A stretch of DNA of 64,000 nucleotides from positions 248,001 to 312,000 of the forward strand of contig SNWL01000007.1 of NCBI GenBank assembly GCA_004362315.1, written 5' to 3'. A program made the position numbers and the translations under genes. Source of the DNA: Mycobacterium sp. BK086 (GTDB taxonomy: Bacteria; Actinomycetota; Actinomycetes; Mycobacteriales; Mycobacteriaceae). The notes under the pieces were generated by a model that saw only the letters and a list, made by a program, of their open reading frames with translations, ran no database searches and was not told the DNA's origin. Of the stretch, positions 33,947 through 43,837 are shown in pieces; within the stretch, counting starts at the first letter, position 1, and every line of letters begins with the position of its first letter.

Positions 33947-35842
33947 ATGGTCGCGAAAAAAGGTCATACGAAGGTCTCATCGACGCGACACCGCCAGGCC
34001 TATGCGTGGCTGGGGAGCGGCGTGGTCGCGCTGGGCGTCGGCGCGGCATTGGCCACCGGTGGTGCCGGTGCGGCCCATGCCGACAGCGGCGGGTCCACCA
34101 CGGCGGTTGGCAAGAGGTCCGACACTGCTCGCCCACCGAGCACGAGATCGCCGTCGATCTCGCCCCGCGTCAGCGCCCGGTCCTCGACACCGGTAGCCCC
34201 CTCAGCCGATCGGCGACCGCCGACGGCGCGCGCGACGATCACGGTTGCCGCAGCCACCCCGCGGCGCGGCAGCGTCGCTCGCAGCGCGCGCGTCGCAGTG
34301 GACCGTCCCGCCACGTCGACGGTTCGAGCGGTGGCGGTACCCCGGGCGTCGGCGACGGCCAATCCCGTCACCAAACTCGTCGCTGGGCTGATCTCGGCGT
34401 TGGAGAACCTGTTCGGGGTGAACACCCGTTATCGGCCCGCCAATCCCGTTGGCGGACTGGTGTGGGGAATGTTCCGGAACCTGAACAATGCTCTGGGTTT
34501 TACGCCCGTCGCCGGAGTTCCGACCGTGAGCACTCCTGACCCGGTCACCGGCACAGTGACCGGCACGTGGTCATTCACCCAGCCCGCCGGATTGGCCATG
34601 GAGTACGTGTACAACGACCCCAGCATGGGCGACGTGACCGTGTTCTACGACGGCACGTTCTCCTACACCCCCAGCCAGGCGGCTCGCCAAATCGCCACCC
34701 TGGGCACAACGGATTCGTTCAACGTCGTGGCCACCGATGCGGTCGCCGCGACCGTCCTGACCATCACCGTGCCGGTGCTGCCCCTGGTGGTGACCCCGGG
34801 CGGCACCGTGACCCCCATCGACGCCGGTACAGGTATTCGTTCCCTGGCGATCAGCCCCGACGGCAAACGTGTCTACGTCCTGAACGGCAACACGAACGGA
34901 AGCGGAGCGGTGACCGTGATCGACACCGCCACCAAGAAAGTCACCGCCACGATCGGCGTCAAACTGAATCCCCAGGACCTGGCGGTCAGCCCGGATGGCC
35001 GCTACGTCTACGTCACGGACTCGACTTACAGCACGAACACCACGCCCGGTGGCGGTGCTGTCCAGGTGATCGACACCGCCACCAATCTCGTCACGACGAC
35101 CATCACCCTGAGCTCCGCCTCCACCGCCGGGGTCGCGGTAAGTCCCGACGGAAGCACGATCTACGCCGTGGACACCAGTTACTGGGGAAGTTGCAGCGAC
35201 GTCTGCAACAACGGATCTCTCAAGGTGATCAGTACCGCCGACAACAGCGTCGGTGCCACCATCACCAGCTACGGATTCTCTCCCAGCTTCCACAACCAGA
35301 CTGGTCTGGTGTTCAGCCCTGACGGCGCAAGGCTTTACGTCACCGGGCGACTCTTTACCCGCCAGACAGACGGATCGTTCACCGAATCAAGCGTTGTGGC
35401 AGTGGTCAACACTGCTGACAACGCCGTCGCGAAGATGATCACAGCCGGCGGCTTCAACGTTGCCACGGAGGGCGTGGCAATCAGCCCGAGCGGCAACAGG
35501 CTCTATGTCGTGTCCAACAACCCCGCGGATACGTCGAGTGTCATTTCAGATACGGGGAGCATGGTGTCTGTGATCGACACGGCTACTGGTGTCGTCACAG
35601 CCACCATTCCGATCGGTTTGGCGGGAACATTCAAGGACTTGGCCATCAGTCCAGACGGAAAAACACTCTACGCCGCAAGCTATTTCACGAACACGGTGAC
35701 GGTGATCAATACGGCCACCAACAAAGTCACCAACACGATCCGCAACATCTACGGCGCAGGCCCGATCGTGACCAGCCCGGACGGCGGCACTGTCTATGCG
35801 GGGGCGAATGGCGGCGGAAAGGTCTACGCAATCTCGGTCTGA
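33947..35842 (+). CDS. Exported Ig-like + YVTN beta-propeller protein
   Basis: A 631-residue protein. Residues ~20-50 are the shared export signal ([16 protein letters not shown], then AAHADSGGS), and ~50-150 a basic Arg/Ser/Pro linker. Residues ~205-285 form an Ig/cadherin-like module (GDVTVFYDGTFSYTPS, TDSFNVVATD) similar to the one at ~60.7 kb. Residues ~290-631 have seven propeller-type units with the phrase (L)AISPDGKRVYV and VIDTATKKVTATI. C416 and C420 are the only cysteines. YVTN propellers occur in surface-layer and quinohemoprotein-like proteins, but no heme or metal site is seen. A surface binding protein is the best inference. The 3' third uses more A/T-ending codons. Confidence 0.88.
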   Translation: MVAKKGHTKVSSTRHRQAYAWLGSGVVALGVGAALATGGAGAAHADSGGSTTAVGKRSDTARPPSTRSPSISPRVSARSSTPVAPSADRRPPTARATITVAAATPRRGSVARSARVAVDRPATSTVRAVAVPRASATANPVTKLVAGLISALENLFGVNTRYRPANPVGGLVWGMFRNLNNALGFTPVAGVPTVSTPDPVTGTVTGTWSFTQPAGLAMEYVYNDPSMGDVTVFYDGTFSYTPSQAARQIATLGTTDSFNVVATDAVAATVLTITVPVLPLVVTPGGTVTPIDAGTGIRSLAISPDGKRVYVLNGNTNGSGAVTVIDTATKKVTATIGVKLNPQDLAVSPDGRYVYVTDSTYSTNTTPGGGAVQVIDTATNLVTTTITLSSASTAGVAVSPDGSTIYAVDTSYWGSCSDVCNNGSLKVISTADNSVGATITSYGFSPSFHNQTGLVFSPDGARLYVTGRLFTRQTDGSFTESSVVAVVNTADNAVAKMITAGGFNVATEGVAISPSGNRLYVVSNNPADTSSVISDTGSMVSVIDTATGVVTATIPIGLAGTFKDLAISPDGKTLYAASYFTNTVTVINTATNKVTNTIRNIYGAGPIVTSPDGGTVYAGANGGGKVYAISV

Positions 35843-35848
35843 GATCGC

Positions 35849-36655
35849 CTAGCTGTCAGTGAACTCCGGCGATCGGTGCTCCTGGAAGGCCTTGGTGCCC
35901 TCGCGGAAGTCGTTGGTTCCCAACAGGATCAGCTGGCCTTCGCTCTCCCGGCCGATCGCGGCGTCGAGTTCGGTCAGCGTCGCGGCGTTGATCGCCTGCT
36001 TGGTCTTGCGCAGCGCAACGGCCGGGCCGTTCGCCAGCTTGTCGATCACCGCGGCCACCCCGGCCTCCAGCTCGTCGGCGGGATACACCGAGCTGATCAG
36101 ACCCGCGTCGAATGCGTCTGCAGCCGAGAGGCGTTCGGCCAGAAGCGCCATCTTCATCGCGCGGGCCCGGCCGATGGATGCGGCCACCAACGCCGACGCA
36201 CCGCCGTCGGGCATCAGTCCGATCTTGGTGAACGCCAACAGGAAAAACGCCTTCTCCGAAGCCAATACGATGTCGCAGGCCAGCGCCAGCGACACCCCGA
36301 CTCCCGCCGTCGGTCCCTGCACCACCGCCACGACCGGCTTCGGCAGGTTCACGATCGCCTGCACGGCACGGTTGGCTCCCTGCAGCACCTCGTCGGGGGT
36401 ATCCGGCCTGCGGTTCGACTGGTCCTCGGCGCTGATGCCCGCACCCGAGCTGAACCCGCGGCCGGCTCCACCGAGGCGCACGACCCGCACGGCCGGGTCG
36501 TCAGCCGCGTGGTTCAACACGTCGGCCAGGGTGTGCAGCATCGCGGCGTTCAGTGAGTTCAGGCTGTCCGGCCGATTCAGCGTCGCCGTCAGCAGTCCGC
36601 CGTCGAGCGACACGGTCAGTTCCGGGATACCGGCGTAAGCGTCGATGGTCGTCAT
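35849..36655 (-). CDS. Crotonase-family protein (EchA10/11-type, PaaG-like active site)
   Basis: A 268-residue crotonase. The two hydratase glutamates are absent: TAGVGVSLALA has Ser (S122) where the first Glu is expected, and AFTKIGLMPDGG has Thr near the second. An Asp (D150) in MPDGG matches the position used by PaaG-type isomerases. It should therefore be a delta-isomerase or related enzyme rather than a hydratase. Its position, divergent from mcr, matches the echA10-mcr-Rv1144 order remembered for H37Rv. The product is cytoplasmic, in fatty-acyl or sterol side-chain catabolism. Confidence 0.88.
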   Translation of the reverse strand: MTTIDAYAGIPELTVSLDGGLLTATLNRPDSLNSLNAAMLHTLADVLNHAADDPAVRVVRLGGAGRGFSSGAGISAEDQSNRRPDTPDEVLQGANRAVQAIVNLPKPVVAVVQGPTAGVGVSLALACDIVLASEKAFFLLAFTKIGLMPDGGASALVAASIGRARAMKMALLAERLSAADAFDAGLISSVYPADELEAGVAAVIDKLANGPAVALRKTKQAINAATLTELDAAIGRESEGQLILLGTNDFREGTKAFQEHRSPEFTDS

Positions 36656-36753
36656 GGCTGCACAGTAGGCCCCGACGGGGGCGCAGCCCGCGCCGGGTCA
36701 GCCCACGTGTAAATAGTTAAGACGGCGATCAATCAACTGGAGGGTAGACAGCT

Positions 36754-37839
36754 ATGGCCGGACCACTGAGCGGTTTGCGCGTCGTCGAATTGGCCGGCAT
36801 CGGCCCGGGGCCGCACGCCGCGATGATCCTCGGCGACCTGGGTGCCGACGTCGTCCGTATCGACCGGCTCGGCAAGGGCGGCGGAACTCCCAGCAATGAC
36901 TACCTGTTGCGCAACCGCCGGTCGGTGGGCGCGAACCTCAAAGACCCGAACGATCGTGACATGGTGCTCGGGCTCATCGCCAAGGCCGACGTGCTCATCG
37001 AGGGCTTCCGTCCCGGCGTCACCGAACGCCTCGGGCTGGGCCCGGAGGACTGTGCCAAGGTCAACCCGCGCCTGATCTATGGCCGGATGACCGGCTGGGG
37101 CCAAACCGGCCCGCGCAGCCAGCAGGCCGGCCACGACATCAACTACATCTCGCTCAACGGCCTGTTGCACGCCGTCGGCCGGGCCGGCGAGCGCCCCGTC
37201 CCGCCGCTGAACCTGGCCGGCGATTTCGGCGGCGGTTCGATGTTCCTGCTGGTCGGCATCCTCTCGGCGCTGTGGGAGCGGGAGCGCTCCGGTAAGGGTC
37301 AGGTCATCGACGCCGCGATGGTCGACGGCTCCAGCGTGCTGGCTCAGATGATGTGGGCGTTCCGCCACATGGGGATGTGGGGCGACGTGCGCGGCACCAA
37401 CATGCTCGACACCGGCGCGCCCTACTACGACACCTACGAATGCTCCGACGGCCGCTACGTCGCGGTCGGCGCGATCGAGCCGCAGTTCTATGCCGAACTC
37501 CTCGAGAAGCTGGGCCTGAACGCCGCTGACCTGCCCGATCAGAACGACATCGCCCGCTGGCCGGAACTGCGAGCGGTGCTCACTGAAGCGTTCGCCGCCC
37601 ACGACCGCGATCACTGGGCTCAGGTCTTCACCGGCAGCGATGCGTGCTGTACCCCGGTGCTGTCGTTCGCCGAAGTGGACACCGAACCGCACAACACCGA
37701 GCGCGATACGTTCTACACCGAGCAGGGCTCCACGTTCCCTGCGCCGGCCCCCCGGTTCTCCAGGACGGCGCTCGATGCGCCGAGTGCTCCCGGCGTCCCG
37801 GGAGCCGACAACGAAGCAGTTCTGAGGGACTGGGTATAG
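36754..37839 (+). CDS. mcr: Alpha-methylacyl-CoA racemase
   Basis: A 361-residue CoA-transferase family III enzyme, near-identical in its first 35 residues ([20 protein letters not shown]) to the M. tuberculosis racemase. The catalytic residues known there align as H127 (QQAGHDIN), D157 (AGDFGGGS) and E242 (GAIEPQF). It epimerises the alpha-methyl centre of branched acyl-CoAs, including the C25 centre of cholestenoyl-CoA, so both stereoisomers can enter beta-oxidation. SD-like GGAGGG precedes the ATG. The next gene (SDR) follows 45 bp downstream on the same strand. Confidence 0.97.
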   Translation: MAGPLSGLRVVELAGIGPGPHAAMILGDLGADVVRIDRLGKGGGTPSNDYLLRNRRSVGANLKDPNDRDMVLGLIAKADVLIEGFRPGVTERLGLGPEDCAKVNPRLIYGRMTGWGQTGPRSQQAGHDINYISLNGLLHAVGRAGERPVPPLNLAGDFGGGSMFLLVGILSALWERERSGKGQVIDAAMVDGSSVLAQMMWAFRHMGMWGDVRGTNMLDTGAPYYDTYECSDGRYVAVGAIEPQFYAELLEKLGLNAADLPDQNDIARWPELRAVLTEAFAAHDRDHWAQVFTGSDACCTPVLSFAEVDTEPHNTERDTFYTEQGSTFPAPAPRFSRTALDAPSAPGVPGADNEAVLRDWV

Positions 37840-37884
37840 TCCCCAACCAACCAGTAGGTCGAGCTATCGAAAGGAAACCCATTC

Positions 37885-39661
<1,777 letters not shown>

Positions 39662-39686
39662 TCAACGCGTATCAGAAGCTCCAGAG

Positions 39687-39723
39687 GGCGCCACGCCGCA
39701 CGCTAGCGGTGTTGGCGCCTTTT
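39687..39723. terminator. Second hairpin with T-run
   Basis: GGCGCC at 39687-39692 pairs with GGCGCC at 39714-39719, with partial pairing inside (CCGC/GCGG). TTTT follows at 39720-39723. It backs up the first hairpin on the plus strand, and on the minus strand it lies just after the small acidic ORF. Confidence 0.55.
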
Positions 39724-39733
39724 GGCGCTGAGC

Positions 39734-39865
39734 TCAGCTGGCGTTAGCGAGCGGGGGGAGATCCTCGAACTGCTCCGAGGTATCGCCCTCCACGAGAAAA
39801 TCACCGTGGTAGAGCTCATCGAAATCGATCTTGATGACATCGGCACTGGTGTCGTCGATCCACAT
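39734..39865 (-). CDS. Possible small acidic protein, 43 aa
   Basis: The frame from ATG 39865 to TGA 39734 encodes MWIDDTSADVIKIDFDELYH and 23 more residues, with 12 Asp/Glu against one Lys. By hand count 33 of 43 codons end in G or C, the coding habit of this genome. A hairpin terminator lies immediately downstream, and a GACTC-TAT-GAGTC repeat (39872-39884) lies just upstream. The ribosome-binding site is poor (GGGT), which lowers confidence. It is divergent from the methyltransferase gene and shares the operator-rich spacer. No family is recognised. Confidence 0.45.
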   Translation of the reverse strand: MWIDDTSADVIKIDFDELYHGDFLVEGDTSEQFEDLPPLANAS

Positions 39866-39933
39866 ACCCAGGACTCTATGAGTCTCTTTTAAGGAATCAT
39901 TGAGTCACGATTCGGAGTTTCCTGGCAATTCTT

Positions 39934-39989
39934 ACTCCCGAGTCAGGTGCCGGGTTACTCGCGAGTCAGGTCCATGGTTACTCGCTAGT
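39934..39989. promoter_or_regulatory. Three-site operator array, 23-bp spacing
   Basis: ACTCCCGAGT (39934-39943), ACTCGCGAGT (39957-39966) and ACTCGCTAGT (39980-39989) are spaced exactly 23 bases apart. Each is embedded in TTACTC-N-CGAGTCAGGT-like sequence (the third only on its left side). A related but weaker copy, TTACCCGCAGGTCAGG, starts at 39993, and ACTCTATGAGT at 39873 may be a further variant. The array lies in the 196-bp spacer between the acidic ORF and the methyltransferase gene and probably binds a dimeric repressor cooperatively. Confidence 0.6.
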
Positions 39990-40061
39990 ACCTTACCCGC
40001 AGGTCAGGCCCGAAAACTGTCTGTGACTAGGGTGGTTAGCAGCAGGAAGGACGCTACAACG

Positions 40062-40694
40062 ATGGCTACAGAGACTTTTGACAATCCCTTCTTCGCCCGC
40101 TTCTGGACGGTGCTCTCCGCCCACGAGTCACGGGCCATGCGGGAGCTGCGCCGAGCCAATCTCTTAGACCTGTCCGGGCGTGTCCTGGAGGTCGGCGCGG
40201 GCACTGGAACCAACTTCGCGTTCTACCCCGATTCGGTGACCGAGGTCGTGGCGCTCGAGCCCGAAACCCGCCTGGCGCCGCTCGCCAAAGCGGCCGCCGC
40301 GACGGCCCCGGTTCCCGTCACGCTGATCGAGTCGACGATCGAGACGATGCCGCCGACGGAGCCCTTCGACGCGGTGGTGTGCTCGCTGGTGCTGTGCTCG
40401 GTGGCCGACCCGGACGGGGTGCTGCGTCAACTGGCCGCCGTGCTGAAGCCGGGCGGGCAGCTGCGCTTCTTCGAGCACATCGCCTCGACCGGCTGGCGGG
40501 GCGGGTTGCAGCGCCTGGCCGACGCGACGATCTGGCCGCGGTTCACCGGCAACTGCCACACCCACCGCGAGACGGAGCGCTCGATCGCAGGTGCCGGTTT
40601 CACCATCGACACCGCGCGCCGTGAGGCCATGCTGCCGGCGTGGGTGCCGCTGCCGGCGCAGGAGGTCGCGCTGGGACGGGCTATCAAGGCTTGA
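40062..40694 (+). CDS. SAM-dependent class I methyltransferase (Rv1147-like)
   Basis: ATG 40062 is chosen because AGGAAGG lies upstream and the longer frame runs through the operator array. It gives 210 residues. Motif I is [16 protein letters not shown], the acidic residue after the second strand is in ALEPETR, and the later phrase [20 protein letters not shown], with [14 protein letters not shown] after it, belongs to the Methyltransf_11 family. Relatives are annotated as phospholipid/ubiquinone-type methyltransferases. Placement between the mcr block and the sirtuin matches Rv1147. The array of three operator sites upstream suggests tight repression. It overlaps the convergent sirtuin by 11 bases. 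Confidence 0.9.
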   Translation: MATETFDNPFFARFWTVLSAHESRAMRELRRANLLDLSGRVLEVGAGTGTNFAFYPDSVTEVVALEPETRLAPLAKAAAATAPVPVTLIESTIETMPPTEPFDAVVCSLVLCSVADPDGVLRQLAAVLKPGGQLRFFEHIASTGWRGGLQRLADATIWPRFTGNCHTHRETERSIAGAGFTIDTARREAMLPAWVPLPAQEVALGRAIKA

Positions 40695-41412
40695 GAAGCT
40701 CGGGCAGCTGCTGCAGTAAGCGCGGCAGCGCCGTGCTCGCCGACTGGCGGATCGAGAGCGTCGCGGTGTCGGACAGCGGGGTCGGCTCGGGATTGACCTC
40801 GACCACGACCACCCCGCGCGCCAGCGCCACCTCGGGCAACCCGGCCGCCGGGTAGACGATCCCCGAGGTGCCGACCACGACGAGGACGTCGGCGAGGGCG
40901 GCCGCCTCCACCGAGGCCTGCCACGGCCCATCGGGCAATTGCTCCCCGAACCAGACGATGCCGGGGCGGATCAGTCCGCCGCAGATGTCGCACTGCGGCG
41001 GCATCTTCTCCAGCTCGGGCTCGGGCATGTCCGGTAGCGGGCCGTGGTAGCGAGAACCGCAGGTGTCGCACCAGAATTCGAACAGGCTGCCGTGCAGATG
41101 GTGAACGGTCTTGCTGCCGGCTCGCTCGTGCAGATTGTCGACGTTCTGGGTGATCACGGTGACGTCGGCGTAGTCCTGCCAGGCCGCCACCGCGCGGTGG
41201 CCGTCGTTGGGCTCCACCCGCTCGACCAGGTGGTGACGCCACAGATACCAGGCCCAGACTCGCTCGGGATGGCTTTGCCAGCCGTCGGTGCTCGACAGTT
41301 CGTAGGGGTCGTACTTGGCCCACAACCCGGTCTTGTCATCGCGGAAGGTCGGCACGCCGCTCTCGGCGGAAATCCCCGCCCCACTCAGCACCGCGATACG
41401 CACATCCCCCAA
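40684..41412 (-). CDS. NAD-dependent protein deacylase (sirtuin, CobB/SIRT5-like)
   Basis: A 242-residue sirtuin equivalent to Rv1151c by sequence and position. The NAD-binding motif is [16 protein letters not shown], followed by [12 protein letters not shown]. The catalytic His is H107 (HLHGSLF), and the zinc cysteines are C115, C118, C141 and C144. The YxxR pair (Y56, R59 in WYLWR) marks SIRT5/CobB-type enzymes that prefer succinyl- and other acyl-lysines. It probably controls acyl-CoA synthetases and other metabolic enzymes in the cytoplasm. It is divergent from the GntR gene with 28 bp between the starts. Confidence 0.95.
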   Translation of the reverse strand: MGDVRIAVLSGAGISAESGVPTFRDDKTGLWAKYDPYELSSTDGWQSHPERVWAWYLWRHHLVERVEPNDGHRAVAAWQDYADVTVITQNVDNLHERAGSKTVHHLHGSLFEFWCDTCGSRYHGPLPDMPEPELEKMPPQCDICGGLIRPGIVWFGEQLPDGPWQASVEAAALADVLVVVGTSGIVYPAAGLPEVALARGVVVVEVNPEPTPLSDTATLSIRQSASTALPRLLQQLPELLKP

Positions 41413-41440
41413 AATAGCCGGTCTAAGCGATACTTAGCAT

Positions 41441-41806
41441 GTGTCGGAGTTGGGGCTGGGACTGCGCATAGACGCAGCGGGGGCGCGTCCATTGTTTGAT
41501 CAGCTCAGAACGCAGATCATCGAGGGGATTCGCGAAGGGCGGTTGCCACCGGGCACCCGGTTGCCGACGGTGCGTGAGTTGGCCGGCCAGCTGGGGCTGG
41601 CGGTCAACACCGTGGCGCGTGCGTACCGGGAGCTGGAGACCGCGGGGATCGTCGAAACCCGGGGCCGATTCGGGACGTTCGTGGCACGGGCCGATCCGGC
41701 CGACGCCGCGATGGCGGCCGCGGCCAACGCCTACGTGGAGGCCGCCCGGGCGCTCGGGCTCGGCAAGCACGAGGCGCTGCAGTACCTGGACTCCGCGTTC
41801 GGCTGA
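41441..41806 (+). CDS. GntR-family regulator, YtrA subfamily
   Basis: A 121-residue protein starting at GTG 41441, the small YtrA-type GntR class. The winged helix spans ~17-80 ([40 protein letters not shown]), followed by a short dimerising helix rather than a large effector domain. YtrA types usually sit beside ABC transporters; none is present here. Order and size match Rv1152. It probably binds the 28-bp spacer it shares with the sirtuin gene. Confidence 0.92.
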   Translation: MSELGLGLRIDAAGARPLFDQLRTQIIEGIREGRLPPGTRLPTVRELAGQLGLAVNTVARAYRELETAGIVETRGRFGTFVARADPADAAMAAAANAYVEAARALGLGKHEALQYLDSAFG

Positions 41807-41810
41807 CGGC

Positions 41811-42635
41811 TCAGCCGAATTCGAGCAGGGTGTACGAGCCGCGGAAGCGCTTCGTGGGGCCGAAATGCCAGACCGCGGGGAACAGCGTCTTGAAGAAGAA
41901 GCCGCGGCCCTTCGGCATCGGGATGTCATGTACCGCTTTGATTCCCGGCACCGTGTTGACCAGATCGGCCAGCTGCACGGTGCTCAGGCTGAACGGCATG
42001 GGTGGCACCCGGTAGTGTTTCGACGATTTCAACCCCTTCGGGGCCAGCCTCTTGACCATCGTCGGCGGCAGATCGAAGAACATCTGCCCACCCGGAAAAC
42101 GCTTGGCGCACTGGGTGATCAGGTCCATCGCCTCGGCGGGCTGCAGATACATCAGCAGGCCCTCGGCGGTGATGAACACGCCTTGGGCGGTGTCCACCTG
42201 GTCCATCCAGCTGTAGTCCAGCGCGGACTGGCCCAGCGCGCTGATCCGCGGCGACGACGGCAGGAGCCGCTCGCGCAGCTCGATCACCGGGGCCAGGTCG
42301 ACCGACAACCAGCGGAACTGAGGATCGGACACGGCCTCGCTCAGCCGCCAGAAGCTGGTCTGGAAGCCTTCGGCGAGCGCGACGACGGTGGCGTGTGGAT
42401 GCGTTGTCAGGTACCTGACCGCGCAGGCGTCGACTGCAAGCGAGCGCAGCGCCATCTCCTGGCCCTTGCGGCCGAACTTGTCGAAGTCGAAGTCGATGGA
42501 GTCGACGAGCGCGATGGCCATCGGGTCGTGCAGGATCGGCCCGGGCAGGCCGGCCTGATGCGCGCGGCCGTTGAGTGTCATCAACGCGGTCTCGGAGACG
42601 CCGCGCAGCTCACTGGCGTCGATCTTCGGTGTCAT
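41811..42635 (-). CDS. omt: O-methyltransferase, LCM/PPM1-type (Rv1153c-like)
   Basis: A 274-residue SAM-dependent enzyme of the leucine-carboxyl-methyltransferase superfamily. The early phrase SETALMTLNGRAHQAG, then ALAEGFQTSFWRL at the SAM site, LSVDLAPVIELRERLL and ITAEGLLMYL are the usual signatures. The position downstream of GntR and upstream of the F420/PNPOx protein matches H37Rv omt (Rv1153c). Mycobacteria contain many such enzymes; the substrate is unknown. Its start overlaps the stop of the DUF1697 gene by 4 bases. Confidence 0.88.
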   Translation of the reverse strand: MTPKIDASELRGVSETALMTLNGRAHQAGLPGPILHDPMAIALVDSIDFDFDKFGRKGQEMALRSLAVDACAVRYLTTHPHATVVALAEGFQTSFWRLSEAVSDPQFRWLSVDLAPVIELRERLLPSSPRISALGQSALDYSWMDQVDTAQGVFITAEGLLMYLQPAEAMDLITQCAKRFPGGQMFFDLPPTMVKRLAPKGLKSSKHYRVPPMPFSLSTVQLADLVNTVPGIKAVHDIPMPKGRGFFFKTLFPAVWHFGPTKRFRGSYTLLEFG

Positions 42636-43153
42636 TTCAGTACCTTCGCCAGGGTCCGCAGATTGCGGGTGGTGGTCGACGATTTGTAGCGCTTCTTGCC
42701 CATCGTCTTGCCGATCGTCGAATCCAGGGTGGAGTTCTTGGCCACCTGCCAGTACAGGACGCCGTCGCCGCGCGCGATCTTCTCGTCGGGCCCGGGTTCG
42801 TCGGCCAGTGCGGCGAGCTCGTCGAGGATCTCTGCGTCGCTGACGAACGTCACATACGACTGGTACCCGTCGACCTCGGCCTCGAACGGATAGGCCGCTG
42901 CGATGGTGCCGACCGTCTCCAAGTCATAGACCAGCACCCAGGCCTCGTATCCGAACGCATCCCGCAGCGCCGCTTCGGCTTTCGTGCGGACCGTCTTCGC
43001 CGCGGCGCCGCTGTCGAGCAGCACGTTGCCGCTGGCCAGGATGGTCTTGACTCCTGTGAAACCGGCATCGGTGAAGGCGGCGGCGACATCGGCCATCTTC
43101 ATGGTCGTGCCGCTCACGTTCACACCGCGCAGGAATGCCGCATAGCGGGTCAT
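42632..43153 (-). CDS. DUF1697 protein
   Basis: A 173-residue protein with the DUF1697 signature start (MTRYAAFLRGVNVSGTTMKM), a FTDAGFTGVKTILASGNVLL strand-helix segment and a C-terminal basic tail (GKKRYKSSTTTRNLRTL). No catalytic residues are established for the family. It is translated just ahead of omt with a 4-base overlap, so the two share a transcript. It occupies the place of Rv1154c in the H37Rv order; I am unsure whether it is the same family. Confidence 0.88.
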   Translation of the reverse strand: MTRYAAFLRGVNVSGTTMKMADVAAAFTDAGFTGVKTILASGNVLLDSGAAAKTVRTKAEAALRDAFGYEAWVLVYDLETVGTIAAAYPFEAEVDGYQSYVTFVSDAEILDELAALADEPGPDEKIARGDGVLYWQVAKNSTLDSTIGKTMGKKRYKSSTTTRNLRTLAKVLK

Positions 43154-43174
43154 GTTTCGATGCTAGCGACGTAG

Positions 43175-43627
<453 letters not shown>

Positions 43628-43657
43628 CTTCGGTCGCGTGGCGCTAGTCTGACCAGC

Positions 43658-43837
43658 ATGGCCGAATCTGAGTCCGATCCGCAGGACGACACCAAGGCGA
43701 AGTTCCGCGAGGCGCTGGAGCGTAAGAAGGCGAAAGCTGCCGGCGGCGCCGCGCACACCGACGGCGGAGCCAAGCAGTCCCGGTCGCACGGCGCGGCCGG
43801 TGGTGGCCGCCGGGAGTTCCGCCGCAAGAGCGGCTAG
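43658..43837 (+). CDS. DUF5302 small basic protein, 59 aa
   Basis: ATG 43658 to TAG 43837 encodes MAESESDPQDDTKAKFREAL, then ERKKAKAAGG, a Gly/Ala middle and an end GRREFRRKSG. This is the DUF5302 pattern found after F420/PNPOx genes in actinobacteria. The protein has an acidic start and strongly basic end with no hydrophobic core, so it is probably disordered and may bind nucleic acid or protein. The last 4 bases overlap the convergent acyltransferase gene. No function is known. Confidence 0.85.
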   Translation: MAESESDPQDDTKAKFREALERKKAKAAGGAAHTDGGAKQSRSHGAAGGGRREFRRKSG

